DNA of 64,000 nt from Pseudoalteromonas phenolica (GCF_001444405.1 NZ_CP013187.1:2728001-2792000), one strand, 5' to 3'. Numbered from the stretch's first letter, positions 52,607-62,236 are shown. Numbers and translations are program-made. The notes: a model not told the origin generated them from the letters alone.

Positions 52607-53497
52607 TATTGTAACCCTTTCTTGCTGCATATGAGACTTAACAAGCGCGTCATCTGCTAGCTTTAACACTCCTTGCTCACTACCGCTAAAATCTTTATCT
52701 ATATGCACAATGCCAATACTAATACTCACATGAGCACAGATAGGCGAACTCTTATGAGGAATTGTTAAATCATCTATAACATCATGCATATGTTTAGCAA
52801 AAAGCGCGATTTGGTCTTTATTTCTCCCTTTTTGTAACGCCGCAAAGCGCACTCCATCATAACGCGCCACAAAACCATCATGCTTACGACTGCTCTCATT
52901 TAAAGCTTGTGCAACTTTAATCAAGCATTCATCTCCAGCAGCATAGCCGTACGTATCATTAAATTCTTTAAAATAATCTATATCTACTAAAAATAGTGAG
53001 AGAGGTTCATAACTTTTTGAACAGGCCTGCCAATAACTGGTTAGCGTTTCATCTAGCAACCTACGATTAGGGATCTCTGTTAAGCCATCAATCGCAGCCA
53101 ACTTCTCGAGTAAATCGTTCTTTTGCTTGATTGCTAAATGATTCTTTACCCTTGCTTTCACTATTACTGGGCTAAACGGCTTGGTAATGTAATCCATAGC
53201 GCCCATTTCAAGTCCTTTGGCTTCATCGTTATAGCTGTTACTCGCAGAAATAATAATAAATGGAATTGAGTAAGTATTTTGCTTTTCTTTTAATTTTTCT
53301 AGCAAGTCATACCCACTCATACCGGGCATTCTAATGTCTGAGATAATCAAATCGACTGTATTTGACTCTAGAAAAGTTAATGCTTCCTCTCCACTGGCAC
53401 ACAGCGAAATACTGTATTCATCAGCCAAAGTGTTTTCTAACACAACTCGATTTAGAGGGTCGTCATCTACAATTAAAATATGTGCACTATTTGCCAT
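52595..53497 (-). CDS. response regulator with degenerate GGDEF domain
   Basis: 300 residues. An N-terminal receiver has Asp54 (LIISDIRMPG) and Lys in TKPFSP, so it is phosphorylatable. The C-terminal diguanylate-cyclase-like domain keeps LTEIPNRRLLDE and FLVDIDYFKEFND, but the active-site motif reads RYDGVRFAAL instead of GG(D/E)EF, so c-di-GMP synthesis is unlikely. Its ATG follows the stop codon of the hybrid kinase directly, so the two are translated together and are probably partners. Confidence 0.88.
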   Translation of the reverse strand: MANSAHILIVDDDPLNRVVLENTLADEYSISLCASGEEALTFLESNTVDLIISDIRMPGMSGYDLLEKLKEKQNTYSIPFIIISASNSYNDEAKGLEMGAMDYITKPFSPVIVKARVKNHLAIKQKNDLLEKLAAIDGLTEIPNRRLLDETLTSYWQACSKSYEPLSLFLVDIDYFKEFNDTYGYAAGDECLIKVAQALNESSRKHDGFVARYDGVRFAALQKGRNKDQIALFAKHMHDVIDDLTIPHKSSPICAHVSISIGIVHIDKDFSGSEQGVLKLADDALVKSHMQQERVTILSR

Positions 53498-56400
53498 TTA
53501 ACACCCTCTTGCTCTTTCATTTATAAACGCTTGTACTTTTAATAATTGCGTTTTAAGCTCAACGACTAATTCAGGGTTAACGATTTTTTGCGCTTGCTTC
53601 ACATTAGCCTCTAACTGCTTCGCTGCGTCCGCTAACCGCTCAAAGCCTAACCCTGCTGACGCACCTTTAACACTATGCGCTAATAAGATCATGTCTTTTA
53701 CTTCAAGATCACTCTCTAATTGCTCAATATATTTCGAGCATAACTCAGAAAACTTCACCAGCATATTATCTAAAAATGAGGATTCACCCATCATTTGCTG
53801 AAGCGCAAAGGCTTCATCAAAAAACTTGCGTTGTGGTCTTACGTGCTTAACCAATATTTTCTCTAGCTCTTCAATGCTTACAGGTTTATTAATATATCCC
53901 TGCATCGAAGAATGCAAATATTCTTGTTGAGAAGATATTTCTGCGTTAGCAGTTAGTGCAAAAATGGGGATCTCATTTAAATGGTAGCTATCAGAAAGTT
54001 GCTTGGCGGCTTGAAACCCATCAACCTCTGGCATATGGATATCCATGAAAATAATATCTGGCCTTAGTTTATCGACCGCATTACAGATATCTTTTGCAGT
54101 TTTACTAATAACGACATTTAACCCCAATTGCTTTAATAAGTTTTTTGCTATTTCTAGGTTTATTTCATTATCATCGACGACATAACATAATGCGCCACAG
54201 TAACTATGTTGAGATCTTGAGCTACTTACTCCGCATGATTGTAACGGCTCTGAAAAATGGGATGATTTTTGTTTTGCAAAAAATACTTGTGACAAACACG
54301 ATTGAAGAAATGCCCCTTCTTCACAAAAAGAAGCATTGCATGTAAGCATTTCGGTTAAGTGCATATTTTTAATCTGTGACTCATCTGAACTCACATAAAT
54401 ATGCTCTAAACCTTCAATCGAGGAAAGAAAAGTCGGAGATAGATAAGATAAGAAGCCCTTCTCGACAAATAAATAGTGCATATTATTTGGCAATTCATCC
54501 ACCTTCTGCACTGAACAAATCGCGAATTCTTTAAGCAAATCAGGCTTCGTAGTACCAAAATACACACAAGACTTAGCCTTCTTCTGTTCTGCAAGCTGCT
54601 TTTTATGTAAAGCCAGTGAAAAATAAAATTCACTTCCCTCTCCTAACTGGCTATTTAATGCAATTGTGCCACCCAGTAATTCAACTTCATGCTTCACAAT
54701 AGCCAGCCCTAAACCAATTCCCTCATGCTCACGAGACAAACTATCATCAACTTGGGTGAATGCATCAAACAATTTGATTTGATCACTTTCTTTGATACCA
54801 ATGCCCGTATCTTTTACAGAAAACTGAATGGTTTGATTCTCGTTATCTGTGCTTATTAATTTAAGGTGAAAACTTACTGTTCCCTGTTGTGTATATTTCA
54901 CCGCATTGTTTAATAGATTTAACATGACTTGAGTGATTTTTTGCTTATCACCATATAAACAAGGCCAAACACAATCATCAACTTCAAAAGTAACATCTAA
55001 CCCTTTCTTGTTTGCCAATGGTTCGATTAACTCTTTAAGGTTTTCACAGAGCTCACTGACGATAATATCGTTATTTTTTATACTCACTTCGTGACTTTCG
55101 ACCTTGGCAAAATCTAAAATGTCATTCAACATGTCTAGCAGAGTTTCAGCTGCGTGCGTCACTGTATCTAGTCGGTTTTTTTGCTGCTTTTCAGTCACGC
55201 TTCTTTTTACCATATCCACCAGCCCCATAATGACATTAAGCGGCGTCCTGATCTCATGACTTAAATTGGCTATAAAACGGCTTTTTGCTAGTGTGGCTCT
55301 TTCAGCTTCCATTCTTGAAGTCGTAATTTCGGTGACATCTTGAATATGAATAACAAAGTATTTTGGCATTTGCTCGCTATCACTTACCAAAGACACTCGC
55401 AAATCAAGAAATGAATAAGTGCCTGACTGCGTCAAACTAAGTTGGTCAACAGACTGATTATGGTTTGATAAATGCTCTAATAACTGAGAAAGTTGCTGAT
55501 AGTTCTCATATCCAAATAAGGTAGATACATGCTCTCCTTGTTTGTTCTCACACCCAAGATAACGTTCCGCAGCTTTATTTAGCATCATTACAGTACCATC
55601 TACTTTCACAAGCGCAATGCCATTAGGCGCATACTCGATTGCTGATTTAAATTTAGATTCAGACACTTGCAATAAGTGTAACGCTGTTTGATGTTCTGTG
55701 ATGTCACGCAACACACCAACGCAGCCCATAATGCCGAGCTGCTCACTAAAAAACGGCACGATAGTAGTAAAATAAGTATTAGCTTCTACCATTACTTTTT
55801 GAGATATGGGTTTATGCTGTTCTCTTACTTTTGCTTCAATCCCTTTTAAACAATTTAAGTGAGCTGCAAAGTCATGAAAGTCTTTACCGAGTGCATGCTG
55901 TTTACTGGTTTTTATCAAACACTCAAATGCTCTATTGCAGCCGACGATCATGCCATCAGTATTTTTAAAATAGATAGCATCGGGAACAGCATCTAAAACA
56001 CCTTTCAAAATAGCGCTTTGCCTTTCCTTATCTTGCCCAACCAGTTCTAAAAACTGCTGCTTTTGGTGTAATTGCTCTGTCAGAGCTAGATGATCTTCTT
56101 TTACTCGAGAAAATAAATGTGCACGACGCTGGAGAATGGCTTTAACTTGTTTAAATTCAGCAAGCCAGAGCTTAGGTACTATATAGTTATTCGAAATATT
56201 ATCTGGCTGCTGAATGAATGAGAAAAGTTCCTTCAATGGTCGAACAAAAATTTGCTCGCAAAGCCAATGTAGAGGAAAGTAAGTTGCTAAAATAAATAAC
56301 AGAATAAAACTAAATTCTAACCCTAAACTATAAATTATTGTCTCAGCGAACTCCTTCTCAGATACTTTCATGACCACATCAAGCGGTCGCGACTCGTCAC

Positions 56401-57244
56401 TTTTATAAAACGTAACACCTTCATGCCAAGGAGCTATTTCGCTTTGCTCAGAGTAAGCTGGTTTACCCAGTGATAATGCAGAAATGACGTTTCGATGAAG
56501 TTTATCGTTCAAATAAATTTCTGCTTTAGGCAATGACTTATCATAAAACAATGCTTGAAACTTAGTAGCATCAAAGATCATTAGCGTATGTGCACGTGAA
56601 CTTGAGGTACGCTGACTAGATAGCGCAAAGTAACTTTTATTCGCAACTTCTATCCGCTGACTTACCATATACTTTGACGGATCTGGATTTGCTTTAAAGC
56701 TGCCAGAAACAATTTTACTCAGAAGTTCGCTTTGTTGGTTGTGCCGTCTCTTCACGAATACTAGCCCACTGTCACTGACATACGCGATAGCCTCAAGAGG
56801 CTCGAGCAAAGCTAAAGAAGTATTAAAAACACCGCCCAATGCCATTACTCTTTGCCAATATGGGTGTGTTAAATCAATGCCATCTAAGTCTCCATAGCCC
56901 ACCAACTCACCAAAGTGTTTGCCAAGAGATTGATAAAAATAATTCGAATGCTGAACTACAGGCGATACTTTAGGCTGCGGGAATTCGTAACTTAACGGCT
57001 GCTCTAGGCTCACATCCACTGCAAGAAAGATGTTATCAATGGCTGTGATGGTTTTGTCTAGTTGACTATTAAGCCGACCATAATGAGCTTCTAGTTGAGT
57101 GAAGGTGTGTTGTAGTTTCAGATTATATAAATGCAGCGACAGTGTAGCTGCAAGCATAATGGTAATAGCAAGTGCAACCCAAAAAGCGCGCCGATAAAAT
57201 TGCAGTGGTGATGTTGTGAGTTGTTCTTCCGTGTGCATCATCAT
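53498..57244 (-). CDS. hybrid sensor histidine kinase (PAS, HisKA, receiver, Hpt)
   Basis: 1248 residues from the ATG at 57244, which has AAGGA 8 bp upstream; the frame reaches 57286. Order: membrane segment (about 20-40), periplasmic sensor region of about 260 residues, second membrane segment near 305-330, two PAS units, HisKA with His663 (SHEIRTPLN), an ATPase domain (NLLNNAVKYTQQG; DTGIGI; GIGLGLAIVK), receiver with Asp1068 (FMDIHMPE) and C-terminal Hpt with His1190 (AHSVKGASAGLG). This is a full internal phosphorelay whose last step probably feeds the following response regulator. Confidence 0.92.
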   Translation of the reverse strand: MMMHTEEQLTTSPLQFYRRAFWVALAITIMLAATLSLHLYNLKLQHTFTQLEAHYGRLNSQLDKTITAIDNIFLAVDVSLEQPLSYEFPQPKVSPVVQHSNYFYQSLGKHFGELVGYGDLDGIDLTHPYWQRVMALGGVFNTSLALLEPLEAIAYVSDSGLVFVKRRHNQQSELLSKIVSGSFKANPDPSKYMVSQRIEVANKSYFALSSQRTSSSRAHTLMIFDATKFQALFYDKSLPKAEIYLNDKLHRNVISALSLGKPAYSEQSEIAPWHEGVTFYKSDESRPLDVVMKVSEKEFAETIIYSLGLEFSFILLFILATYFPLHWLCEQIFVRPLKELFSFIQQPDNISNNYIVPKLWLAEFKQVKAILQRRAHLFSRVKEDHLALTEQLHQKQQFLELVGQDKERQSAILKGVLDAVPDAIYFKNTDGMIVGCNRAFECLIKTSKQHALGKDFHDFAAHLNCLKGIEAKVREQHKPISQKVMVEANTYFTTIVPFFSEQLGIMGCVGVLRDITEHQTALHLLQVSESKFKSAIEYAPNGIALVKVDGTVMMLNKAAERYLGCENKQGEHVSTLFGYENYQQLSQLLEHLSNHNQSVDQLSLTQSGTYSFLDLRVSLVSDSEQMPKYFVIHIQDVTEITTSRMEAERATLAKSRFIANLSHEIRTPLNVIMGLVDMVKRSVTEKQQKNRLDTVTHAAETLLDMLNDILDFAKVESHEVSIKNNDIIVSELCENLKELIEPLANKKGLDVTFEVDDCVWPCLYGDKQKITQVMLNLLNNAVKYTQQGTVSFHLKLISTDNENQTIQFSVKDTGIGIKESDQIKLFDAFTQVDDSLSREHEGIGLGLAIVKHEVELLGGTIALNSQLGEGSEFYFSLALHKKQLAEQKKAKSCVYFGTTKPDLLKEFAICSVQKVDELPNNMHYLFVEKGFLSYLSPTFLSSIEGLEHIYVSSDESQIKNMHLTEMLTCNASFCEEGAFLQSCLSQVFFAKQKSSHFSEPLQSCGVSSSRSQHSYCGALCYVVDDNEINLEIAKNLLKQLGLNVVISKTAKDICNAVDKLRPDIIFMDIHMPEVDGFQAAKQLSDSYHLNEIPIFALTANAEISSQQEYLHSSMQGYINKPVSIEELEKILVKHVRPQRKFFDEAFALQQMMGESSFLDNMLVKFSELCSKYIEQLESDLEVKDMILLAHSVKGASAGLGFERLADAAKQLEANVKQAQKIVNPELVVELKTQLLKVQAFINERARGC

Positions 57245-57427
57245 GCACAAATTCCTTTGGTATAATGATTTACCTAATACTAGCAAGCAATTAACAAATA
57301 GGGGAATTTAAATGAAGTAGTTTAAGGCAGCTCCAAAAAAACTTAATTTTTTGTGTGCCCTTTATTTTCGGGGTTAACTCAACATTATTGCTGTGCAATC
57401 ATGTATTATTTATAACAAGCTTTTTGT

Positions 57428-58153
57428 TCAGTCAATTAATAGTGTCGGTTCAATTGACCACCCTTCTGCTAACTTATAATAACGTGAAGAATTTATAAAC
57501 TTTTTAAGCTCTTTATCAAACGCAGTTCTTGTTCTGTCATCTTTGACTAAAAGCCCATAAGCTGTCAGTGGAAAGATTTGGTGAATATCAACATCAAGCT
57601 CATGAAACTTATTGAAATAGTTGAATATATTTATATCCATTACAAGGACTTGAACCTTATTTTTCCTTAACATATGAAGTTGTAGAGATTGATCTGACAA
57701 TTCAGTATATTGACTGGCTTTTGAAACTGCTTGACTAAAAGTATCACCTAAAATTGTTTTCGCATTTAAAAACGTTGCGATTGAAAATCGTTCAAGGTCA
57801 TTTATTGATGCAAGCTTTAAACCTGCGCTTTTTAGAGTCACCGCAACGTTTCGATACTGTATGTAAGGCAAACTAAGCTTACCAGATGCTTTGTAAACAG
57901 AAATACTCGCAGTTGTCATCGCATCTATATTGTTTACATCTAGTATTTTTATCGTTCTGCCATAGGGCGCTATCACAAACTCGTGATGTTCAACCACTTT
58001 ATCTAGCACCGCATTTAGCAATTCTATTTCAAAGCCTACCTTTGCATTTTGTATAGAGTATGGCGGTCTATCTATGCCAGTTACGACATTAAATGGCTTA
58101 GCCAATAGGCTAGTTGATACGAGTAATAAAAACACAAGCCATGGGTGACTCAT
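57428..58153 (-). CDS. periplasmic substrate-binding protein-like (SBP_bac_3 type)
   Basis: 241 residues with a signal peptide ending SLLAKP. The mature part begins FNVVTGIDRPPYSIQNAKVG-FEIELLNAVL, typical of family 3 solute-binding proteins, and ends with the conserved LKKFINSSRYYKLAEGW. No permease genes are adjacent. It lies behind the hybrid kinase, and such lone binding proteins often feed sensor kinases in this group, but that link is only positional. Confidence 0.8.
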   Translation of the reverse strand: MSHPWLVFLLLVSTSLLAKPFNVVTGIDRPPYSIQNAKVGFEIELLNAVLDKVVEHHEFVIAPYGRTIKILDVNNIDAMTTASISVYKASGKLSLPYIQYRNVAVTLKSAGLKLASINDLERFSIATFLNAKTILGDTFSQAVSKASQYTELSDQSLQLHMLRKNKVQVLVMDINIFNYFNKFHELDVDIHQIFPLTAYGLLVKDDRTRTAFDKELKKFINSSRYYKLAEGWSIEPTLLID

Positions 58154-58225
58154 TTATGTCGCCTCAAAAACTGATACTTATATTATCAGTATAATCAATT
58201 CATAAAATCTTGAGTGGTTTTGTAA

Positions 58226-58390
58226 CTACTCAAGACTTGAAGAAGCGTACTTTTTTGCTTCGCTTTTACGCGCTTGGCACTTTTCGCATAGCCGCTCATT
58301 GCTCTGCTTTGGTTTAAATATCAAAGTACACTCTTCGCACGCTCGACTTGGTGTAACAAGGTAAATCCAAAAGTGCTTTAACCATTTCAT
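58226..58390 (-). CDS. small zinc-ribbon-like protein with two CxxC motifs
   Basis: 54 residues, read by hand from the ATG at 58390. CEECTLIF (first CxxC) and LCEKCQARKSE (second CxxC) stand 15 residues apart, a layout fitting a four-Cys zinc knuckle, followed by a basic helix. There is no strong ribosome site, which lowers confidence. It is divergent from the HTH/NBR1 gene and could share its palindromic site. Confidence 0.5.
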   Translation of the reverse strand: MKWLKHFWIYLVTPSRACEECTLIFKPKQSNERLCEKCQARKSEAKKYASSSLE

Positions 58391-58566
58391 TGCATTAGAC
58401 TTCTAACTTGGTGCTTAAACTCGCGCTATAGTTATGCTTTATAAGTAATTTGTATTACAAAACTCCCGTAACAAACTCTATGCCTTGCTTTTTTTATGTA
58501 CAATGAAAAAATTGTCTCTGAGACAAAAAACCTAAAACACTAAAAAACCCAAAGGAAGGAATAGTA
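58391..58566. other. divergent promoter region of the HTH/NBR1 gene
   Basis: 176 bp, AT-rich, containing a possible -10 (TACAAT, 58499-58504) directly before the palindrome at 58512-58526. Confidence 0.4.
58512..58526. promoter_or_regulatory. palindrome 1 of the HTH/NBR1 gene
   Basis: Perfect 15-bp palindrome TTGTCTCTGAGACAA, 40 bp upstream of the start codon and about where transcription should begin. A second copy of its core lies inside the gene. Confidence 0.7.
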
Positions 58567-59334
58567 ATGACACCACTCAGACACCAAGTAAAACGTGTCT
58601 CGGAGACAAACGGACTGACCATAAAGCAGATAGTGAACATGTGTGAATGCAGCCGTTCCCACTTTTATAAAGTACTAGATGGCCAACGTGCGCCCAGTAA
58701 AAACCTACAAATAAAGCTGATGGAAGTTTTAGAAATTGGTGAAGAAGAGTTCGCACTGTTGATGCAAACAAGTAAGGCTTCAGAGAATAAAAAAAGCAAG
58801 TCTGATATTCATAAGCAGAAAAATACTTGGTTTAACATCACATCGAACACATTTAGCTCCATCACTTTATCTAGCTATGCTATGTGGCTATTAGGTTTCA
58901 CATGTATATTAGCGTGCACTTACTATCTTTATGCATCTCGTTCCGATAATAAGCAAGAGAATATCGAGCTAACAACGGGCTTTGCAACCAAATTTATTAA
59001 AGATGTAACTATTCCAGATGGCTCACCTATTCCGATTAACACGCGTTTCGTTAAAACTTGGCGAGTGCAAAATATCGGCACAGTACCTTGGAAAGAAAAA
59101 CACCTAAAACGTATGACGCCTCAAGACCCTAATTTATGCTTTTCACGTGATAGCATTCCTCTGCCAACAGTAGAATCTGGTGAAATCGTTGATATTTCTA
59201 TAGAGTTTACCACCCCAAGATATCCAGGTACTTGCAGGACTGATTGGAAGATGGTCGATAATAATGGAAATTTAACTTTTCCTGACAAACAAGGGCTTTA
59301 TAGTATTGTGCATGTGGTAGAAGAGAACCTTTAA
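58567..59334 (+). CDS. membrane-anchored HTH protein with periplasmic NBR1-like Ig domain
   Basis: 255 residues in three parts. The N-terminus (about 1-65) is a helix-turn-helix resembling the XRE type (LTIKQIVNMCECSRSHFYKV). Residues 101-122 form one membrane span. The C-terminal 115 residues resemble the NBR1 Ig-like domain (FVKTWRVQNIGTVPW, then SIEFTTPRYPGTCRTDWKM). Topology puts DNA binding in the cytosol and the Ig domain outside, as in ToxR-like regulators. Two identical palindromes, one at the promoter and one within codons 10-14, suggest self-regulation. Ligand and targets are unknown. Confidence 0.72.
   Translation: MTPLRHQVKRVSETNGLTIKQIVNMCECSRSHFYKVLDGQRAPSKNLQIKLMEVLEIGEEEFALLMQTSKASENKKSKSDIHKQKNTWFNITSNTFSSITLSSYAMWLLGFTCILACTYYLYASRSDNKQENIELTTGFATKFIKDVTIPDGSPIPINTRFVKTWRVQNIGTVPWKEKHLKRMTPQDPNLCFSRDSIPLPTVESGEIVDISIEFTTPRYPGTCRTDWKMVDNNGNLTFPDKQGLYSIVHVVEENL
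58596..58608. promoter_or_regulatory. palindrome 2, inside the HTH/NBR1 coding region
   Basis: TGTCTCGGAGACA repeats the core of palindrome 1, with G at the centre. It covers codons 10-14. The centres are 83 bp apart, close to eight helical turns, so bound proteins would face the same side of the DNA. Confidence 0.65.
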
Positions 59335-59631
59335 CTTCAACCGCACAGAATCAAAGTTTGAATTATTCTACCCCTCTAAATTAAGTGCGACCTATCTAAG
59401 CAGTAATGTCGTGTATTTGTCGAGTAAATGATTCTTGATGGCGACAAACTAAAAAAGTATCAAATAATAACCCCAAAAGGCGAAATGAATGGCTTTATTG
59501 AGTGTCTGAGGTGCATTCTCATCAGCAGATAAAAGTAAAAACGAAACCCCAATACAAAAAGCCTTGGCAAATTTACCAAGGCTTCGACATCTCAGTAACC
59601 TTATCTCAGGTTTGATATTCGTTCTTTTTAA
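59335..59631. other. intergenic region before the yiaY stop
   Basis: 297 bp between convergent genes. Apart from the yiaY terminator I see nothing in it. Confidence 0.5.
59556..59584 (-). terminator. terminator of yiaY
   Basis: Nine-pair stem AAGCCTTGG/CCAAGGCTT with an eight-base loop and five T on the minus strand, 47 bp after the stop. Confidence 0.85.
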
Positions 59632-60780
59632 TTACATTGCTGCACGGAAGATTTCTGAAATTTCATCCGCTGTCGCCTGAATTGGGTTGGTAAATCCACA
59701 GGCATCTTTCAATGCATTTTCAGTTAAGGTCGGAATATCATCAGCTTTCGCACCTAGCTGCTCAATACCAGAAGGAATACCCACATCAGCCGCTAATTTA
59801 ACGATGGCATCAATCGCCGCTTCTGCACCTTTTTCTGCTGTCAGAGCACTCACATCAACACCCATGGCTTTTGCGACATCCTTTAATCGCTCAGGGCAAG
59901 CCTTAGCATTAAAGCGCTGTACATGAGGCAATAAAATTGCATTGCATACACCGTGCGGTAAATCATAGAAACCACCTAATTGATGTGCCATTGCATGCAC
60001 ATAACCTAGCGATGCATTATTAAATGCCATTCCCGCCATAAATTGCGCATAAGCCATTTGCTCGCGCGCTTCAATGCTTTCACCGTTTTGTACAGCTTCA
60101 CGTAGATTGGCTTGGATTAATTCAATGGCTTTAATTGCCACTGCATCTGTGATTGGCGTCGCTGCAATAGATACATATGCTTCAATGGCATGTGTCAGTG
60201 CATCCATACCCGTTGCAGCTGTCAATGACGCTGGTTTTGCTAGCATTAGCTCTGGATCGTTTACTGAAATAAGCGGTGTCGTATGTTTATCAACAATGGC
60301 CATTTTGATGTGGCGCGCTTCATCGGTAATGATACAGAAACGCGTCATTTCTGATGCGGTTCCTGCGGTGGTGTTAATAGCAATCAGCGGTAACATCGGC
60401 TTGGCAGACTGATCAACGCCTTCATAGTCAGCAATTTTTCCGCCATTAGCGGCAACTAATGCGATGCCTTTTGCACAATCATGCGGAGAGCCACCACCCA
60501 GTGATATAACAAAATCACATTGGTTGTCAGATAAAATACTTAACCCTTGTTCGACATTGCCAATAGTTGGATTTGGTTGCGTGCCATCAAAAACAGCCGT
60601 TTGCACGTCACGTTCAGTTAATAAAGCTTGCACTTGAGCCACAACACCAATTTTATTTAATACTTGGTCGGTAACGATAAGGCCCTTTTTAAAACCTTGT
60701 GCTTGAATGCTGTCGGCGGCATCCTTCAAACAACCTGCACCCATAAGATTTATTGTTGGAATATAAAACGCTGAAGTCAT
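59632..60780 (-). CDS. yiaY: iron-containing alcohol dehydrogenase YiaY
   Basis: A 382-residue group III alcohol dehydrogenase nearly colinear with E. coli YiaY. NAD site GGGSPHDCAKG; the iron site includes GMDALTHAIEAY and the two His of GYVHAMAHQLGG and LPHGVCNA. It oxidises primary alcohols or reduces aldehydes in the cytosol. It is a single gene between a terminator and a 220-bp upstream region with no obvious control site. Confidence 0.92.
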   Translation of the reverse strand: MTSAFYIPTINLMGAGCLKDAADSIQAQGFKKGLIVTDQVLNKIGVVAQVQALLTERDVQTAVFDGTQPNPTIGNVEQGLSILSDNQCDFVISLGGGSPHDCAKGIALVAANGGKIADYEGVDQSAKPMLPLIAINTTAGTASEMTRFCIITDEARHIKMAIVDKHTTPLISVNDPELMLAKPASLTAATGMDALTHAIEAYVSIAATPITDAVAIKAIELIQANLREAVQNGESIEAREQMAYAQFMAGMAFNNASLGYVHAMAHQLGGFYDLPHGVCNAILLPHVQRFNAKACPERLKDVAKAMGVDVSALTAEKGAEAAIDAIVKLAADVGIPSGIEQLGAKADDIPTLTENALKDACGFTNPIQATADEISEIFRAAM

Positions 60781-61001
60781 AATGTGAATTTCCCATTCAA
60801 TTAGATTTTGATTTCTTACTACTGAACTCTTACTACATCAATAAGTGTGACAGCAGAACAAAATCAAAGAATTGATCCAGAGCAAATGTGTTTAATTAGG
60901 GACATACACTTTAGTCTTAGTGCTTAGAAGACAACCATAGATGGTTATTACATCAGCGAAGTAACCTCTTCACTGATGTAATAAATAATAACAAATAGCG
61001 A

Positions 61002-61868
61002 TTAATGTTTATGATGTGGCGCACTCAAGCTTCTATAAAACAAAGTGGTCACTCGCTCTTCTGGTAACCAGTTTGAATAAGTTAAATTCAACACTGACAG
61101 CGGCTTAGCAACAAGCACCTCTTCAAGCGATTTGCCGCCGCTCATCGCTGATACCATGGCGCTTTTAGCTTGTAACAGTAATGCTCGATACGCTTCGAGT
61201 GCCTGTTTGTCAGTGACAGGGCCGTGACCGGGGATCACTTTTGTATCGTTATCTATTCTCGCTAAAGTTTGCTCTACCGCCTTTATCACTCCATCAAGCG
61301 AACCACCACTGTCGACATCAACAAAAGGTAAACTGCCTAAATTAAAGAAAATATCTCCCATGTGTACTGCATTGGCATTTTTGTAAAAAATGACCGCATC
61401 GCCGTCGGTGTGAGCATGAGCGTAATGCCAAAGCTGTGCGTGTTCATTGTTAAAATGAAGCGTCATATCTTGGCTGAAGCTTAAAACTGGGAGATATTTA
61501 GACCCTTCACCATGCTTTTCTTTCAAACGGTCATACACATTATGATGCGCTATGACATGGCTCCCTGCCTCGGCAAAGTTCTCATTTCCACCAGTATGAT
61601 CACCATGGTGATGTGTATTAATTACAAACTCAGGCGCGCCAGGTTTTAACTGGCTTATTTGTTTTTTAATGTCATCACTGAGCTTGGCGAATTGGTCGTC
61701 TACCAAATAAATACCATCATCGCCCGTGCTAATGGCAATGTTACCGCCTCGCCCATAAAGCACATGTAGATTTTCAGACAATGCCTCTAACTTAAACTTG
61801 ACGTTTGCAATGCTTGTAAACGACGCGCTGAGTAAAGACGCCGCGATTAATATCGGTAATGTTTTCAT
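61002..61868 (-). CDS. exported metallo-beta-lactamase-fold hydrolase
   Basis: 288 residues from the ATG at 61868 (a TTG four codons upstream is less likely). A signal peptide to about residue 21 is followed by the zinc motif THHHGDHTGG (His86, His88, Asp90, His91) and further ligands in HAHTDGDAV and GHGPVTDK. The layout is that of periplasmic MBL-fold enzymes related to class B-like proteins and SoxH; it need not be a true beta-lactamase. Substrate unknown. Confidence 0.85.
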   Translation of the reverse strand: MKTLPILIAASLLSASFTSIANVKFKLEALSENLHVLYGRGGNIAISTGDDGIYLVDDQFAKLSDDIKKQISQLKPGAPEFVINTHHHGDHTGGNENFAEAGSHVIAHHNVYDRLKEKHGEGSKYLPVLSFSQDMTLHFNNEHAQLWHYAHAHTDGDAVIFYKNANAVHMGDIFFNLGSLPFVDVDSGGSLDGVIKAVEQTLARIDNDTKVIPGHGPVTDKQALEAYRALLLQAKSAMVSAMSGGKSLEEVLVAKPLSVLNLTYSNWLPEERVTTLFYRSLSAPHHKH

Positions 61869-61902
61869 GATGACTCTCAATTTTCGTTATTATTAACTGC
61901 TT

Positions 61903-62170
61903 ATATACCCAAACTTCCTCAAGATGCATGATTCAGAGCGCTGCCTTCTGTTCTAGTTCAAGGAAAAGGACGCAGCGTAATGACGAGTCCTTTCCAAGTT
62001 CTTTGACGATGAAATAGGACTGAAAGCACGCTCCCTTGGGCGAGTTTGATTGGCTTTCATACTGCGTTATCAATTTTCGATTTAGAACCACTAGACCTTC
62101 AAATCGATACCTTGTCTGACAGCCAATCAATTCTCGCTGAACCTCGTATCTTGAGGTGGTTTGGGTATAT
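61903..62170. mobile_element. 268-bp repeat element with inverted ends (Vibrio/Pseudoalteromonas type)
   Basis: Inverted termini of about 25 bp: left ATATACCCAAAC...CCTCAAGATGC, right GTATCTTGAGG...GTTTGGGTATAT, with three mismatches. I remember repeats with ATATACCCAAAC ends from intergenic regions of Vibrio and Pseudoalteromonas genomes. The interior has a 65-codon frame often annotated as a hypothetical protein in other copies, but it has no ribosome site. Only one copy is in this window. Confidence 0.7.
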
Positions 62171-62236
62171 TCAAACAGCCTGTATCAAAATATAGCTACG
62201 AAATAGAAACATAAAAGGATTGATTAAAACCGCTAT

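Noticed and set aside
61933..62130. 65-codon open frame on the minus strand
   Set aside because: It lies wholly inside the repeat with ATATACCCAAAC ends, has no ribosome site and no protein-like features.
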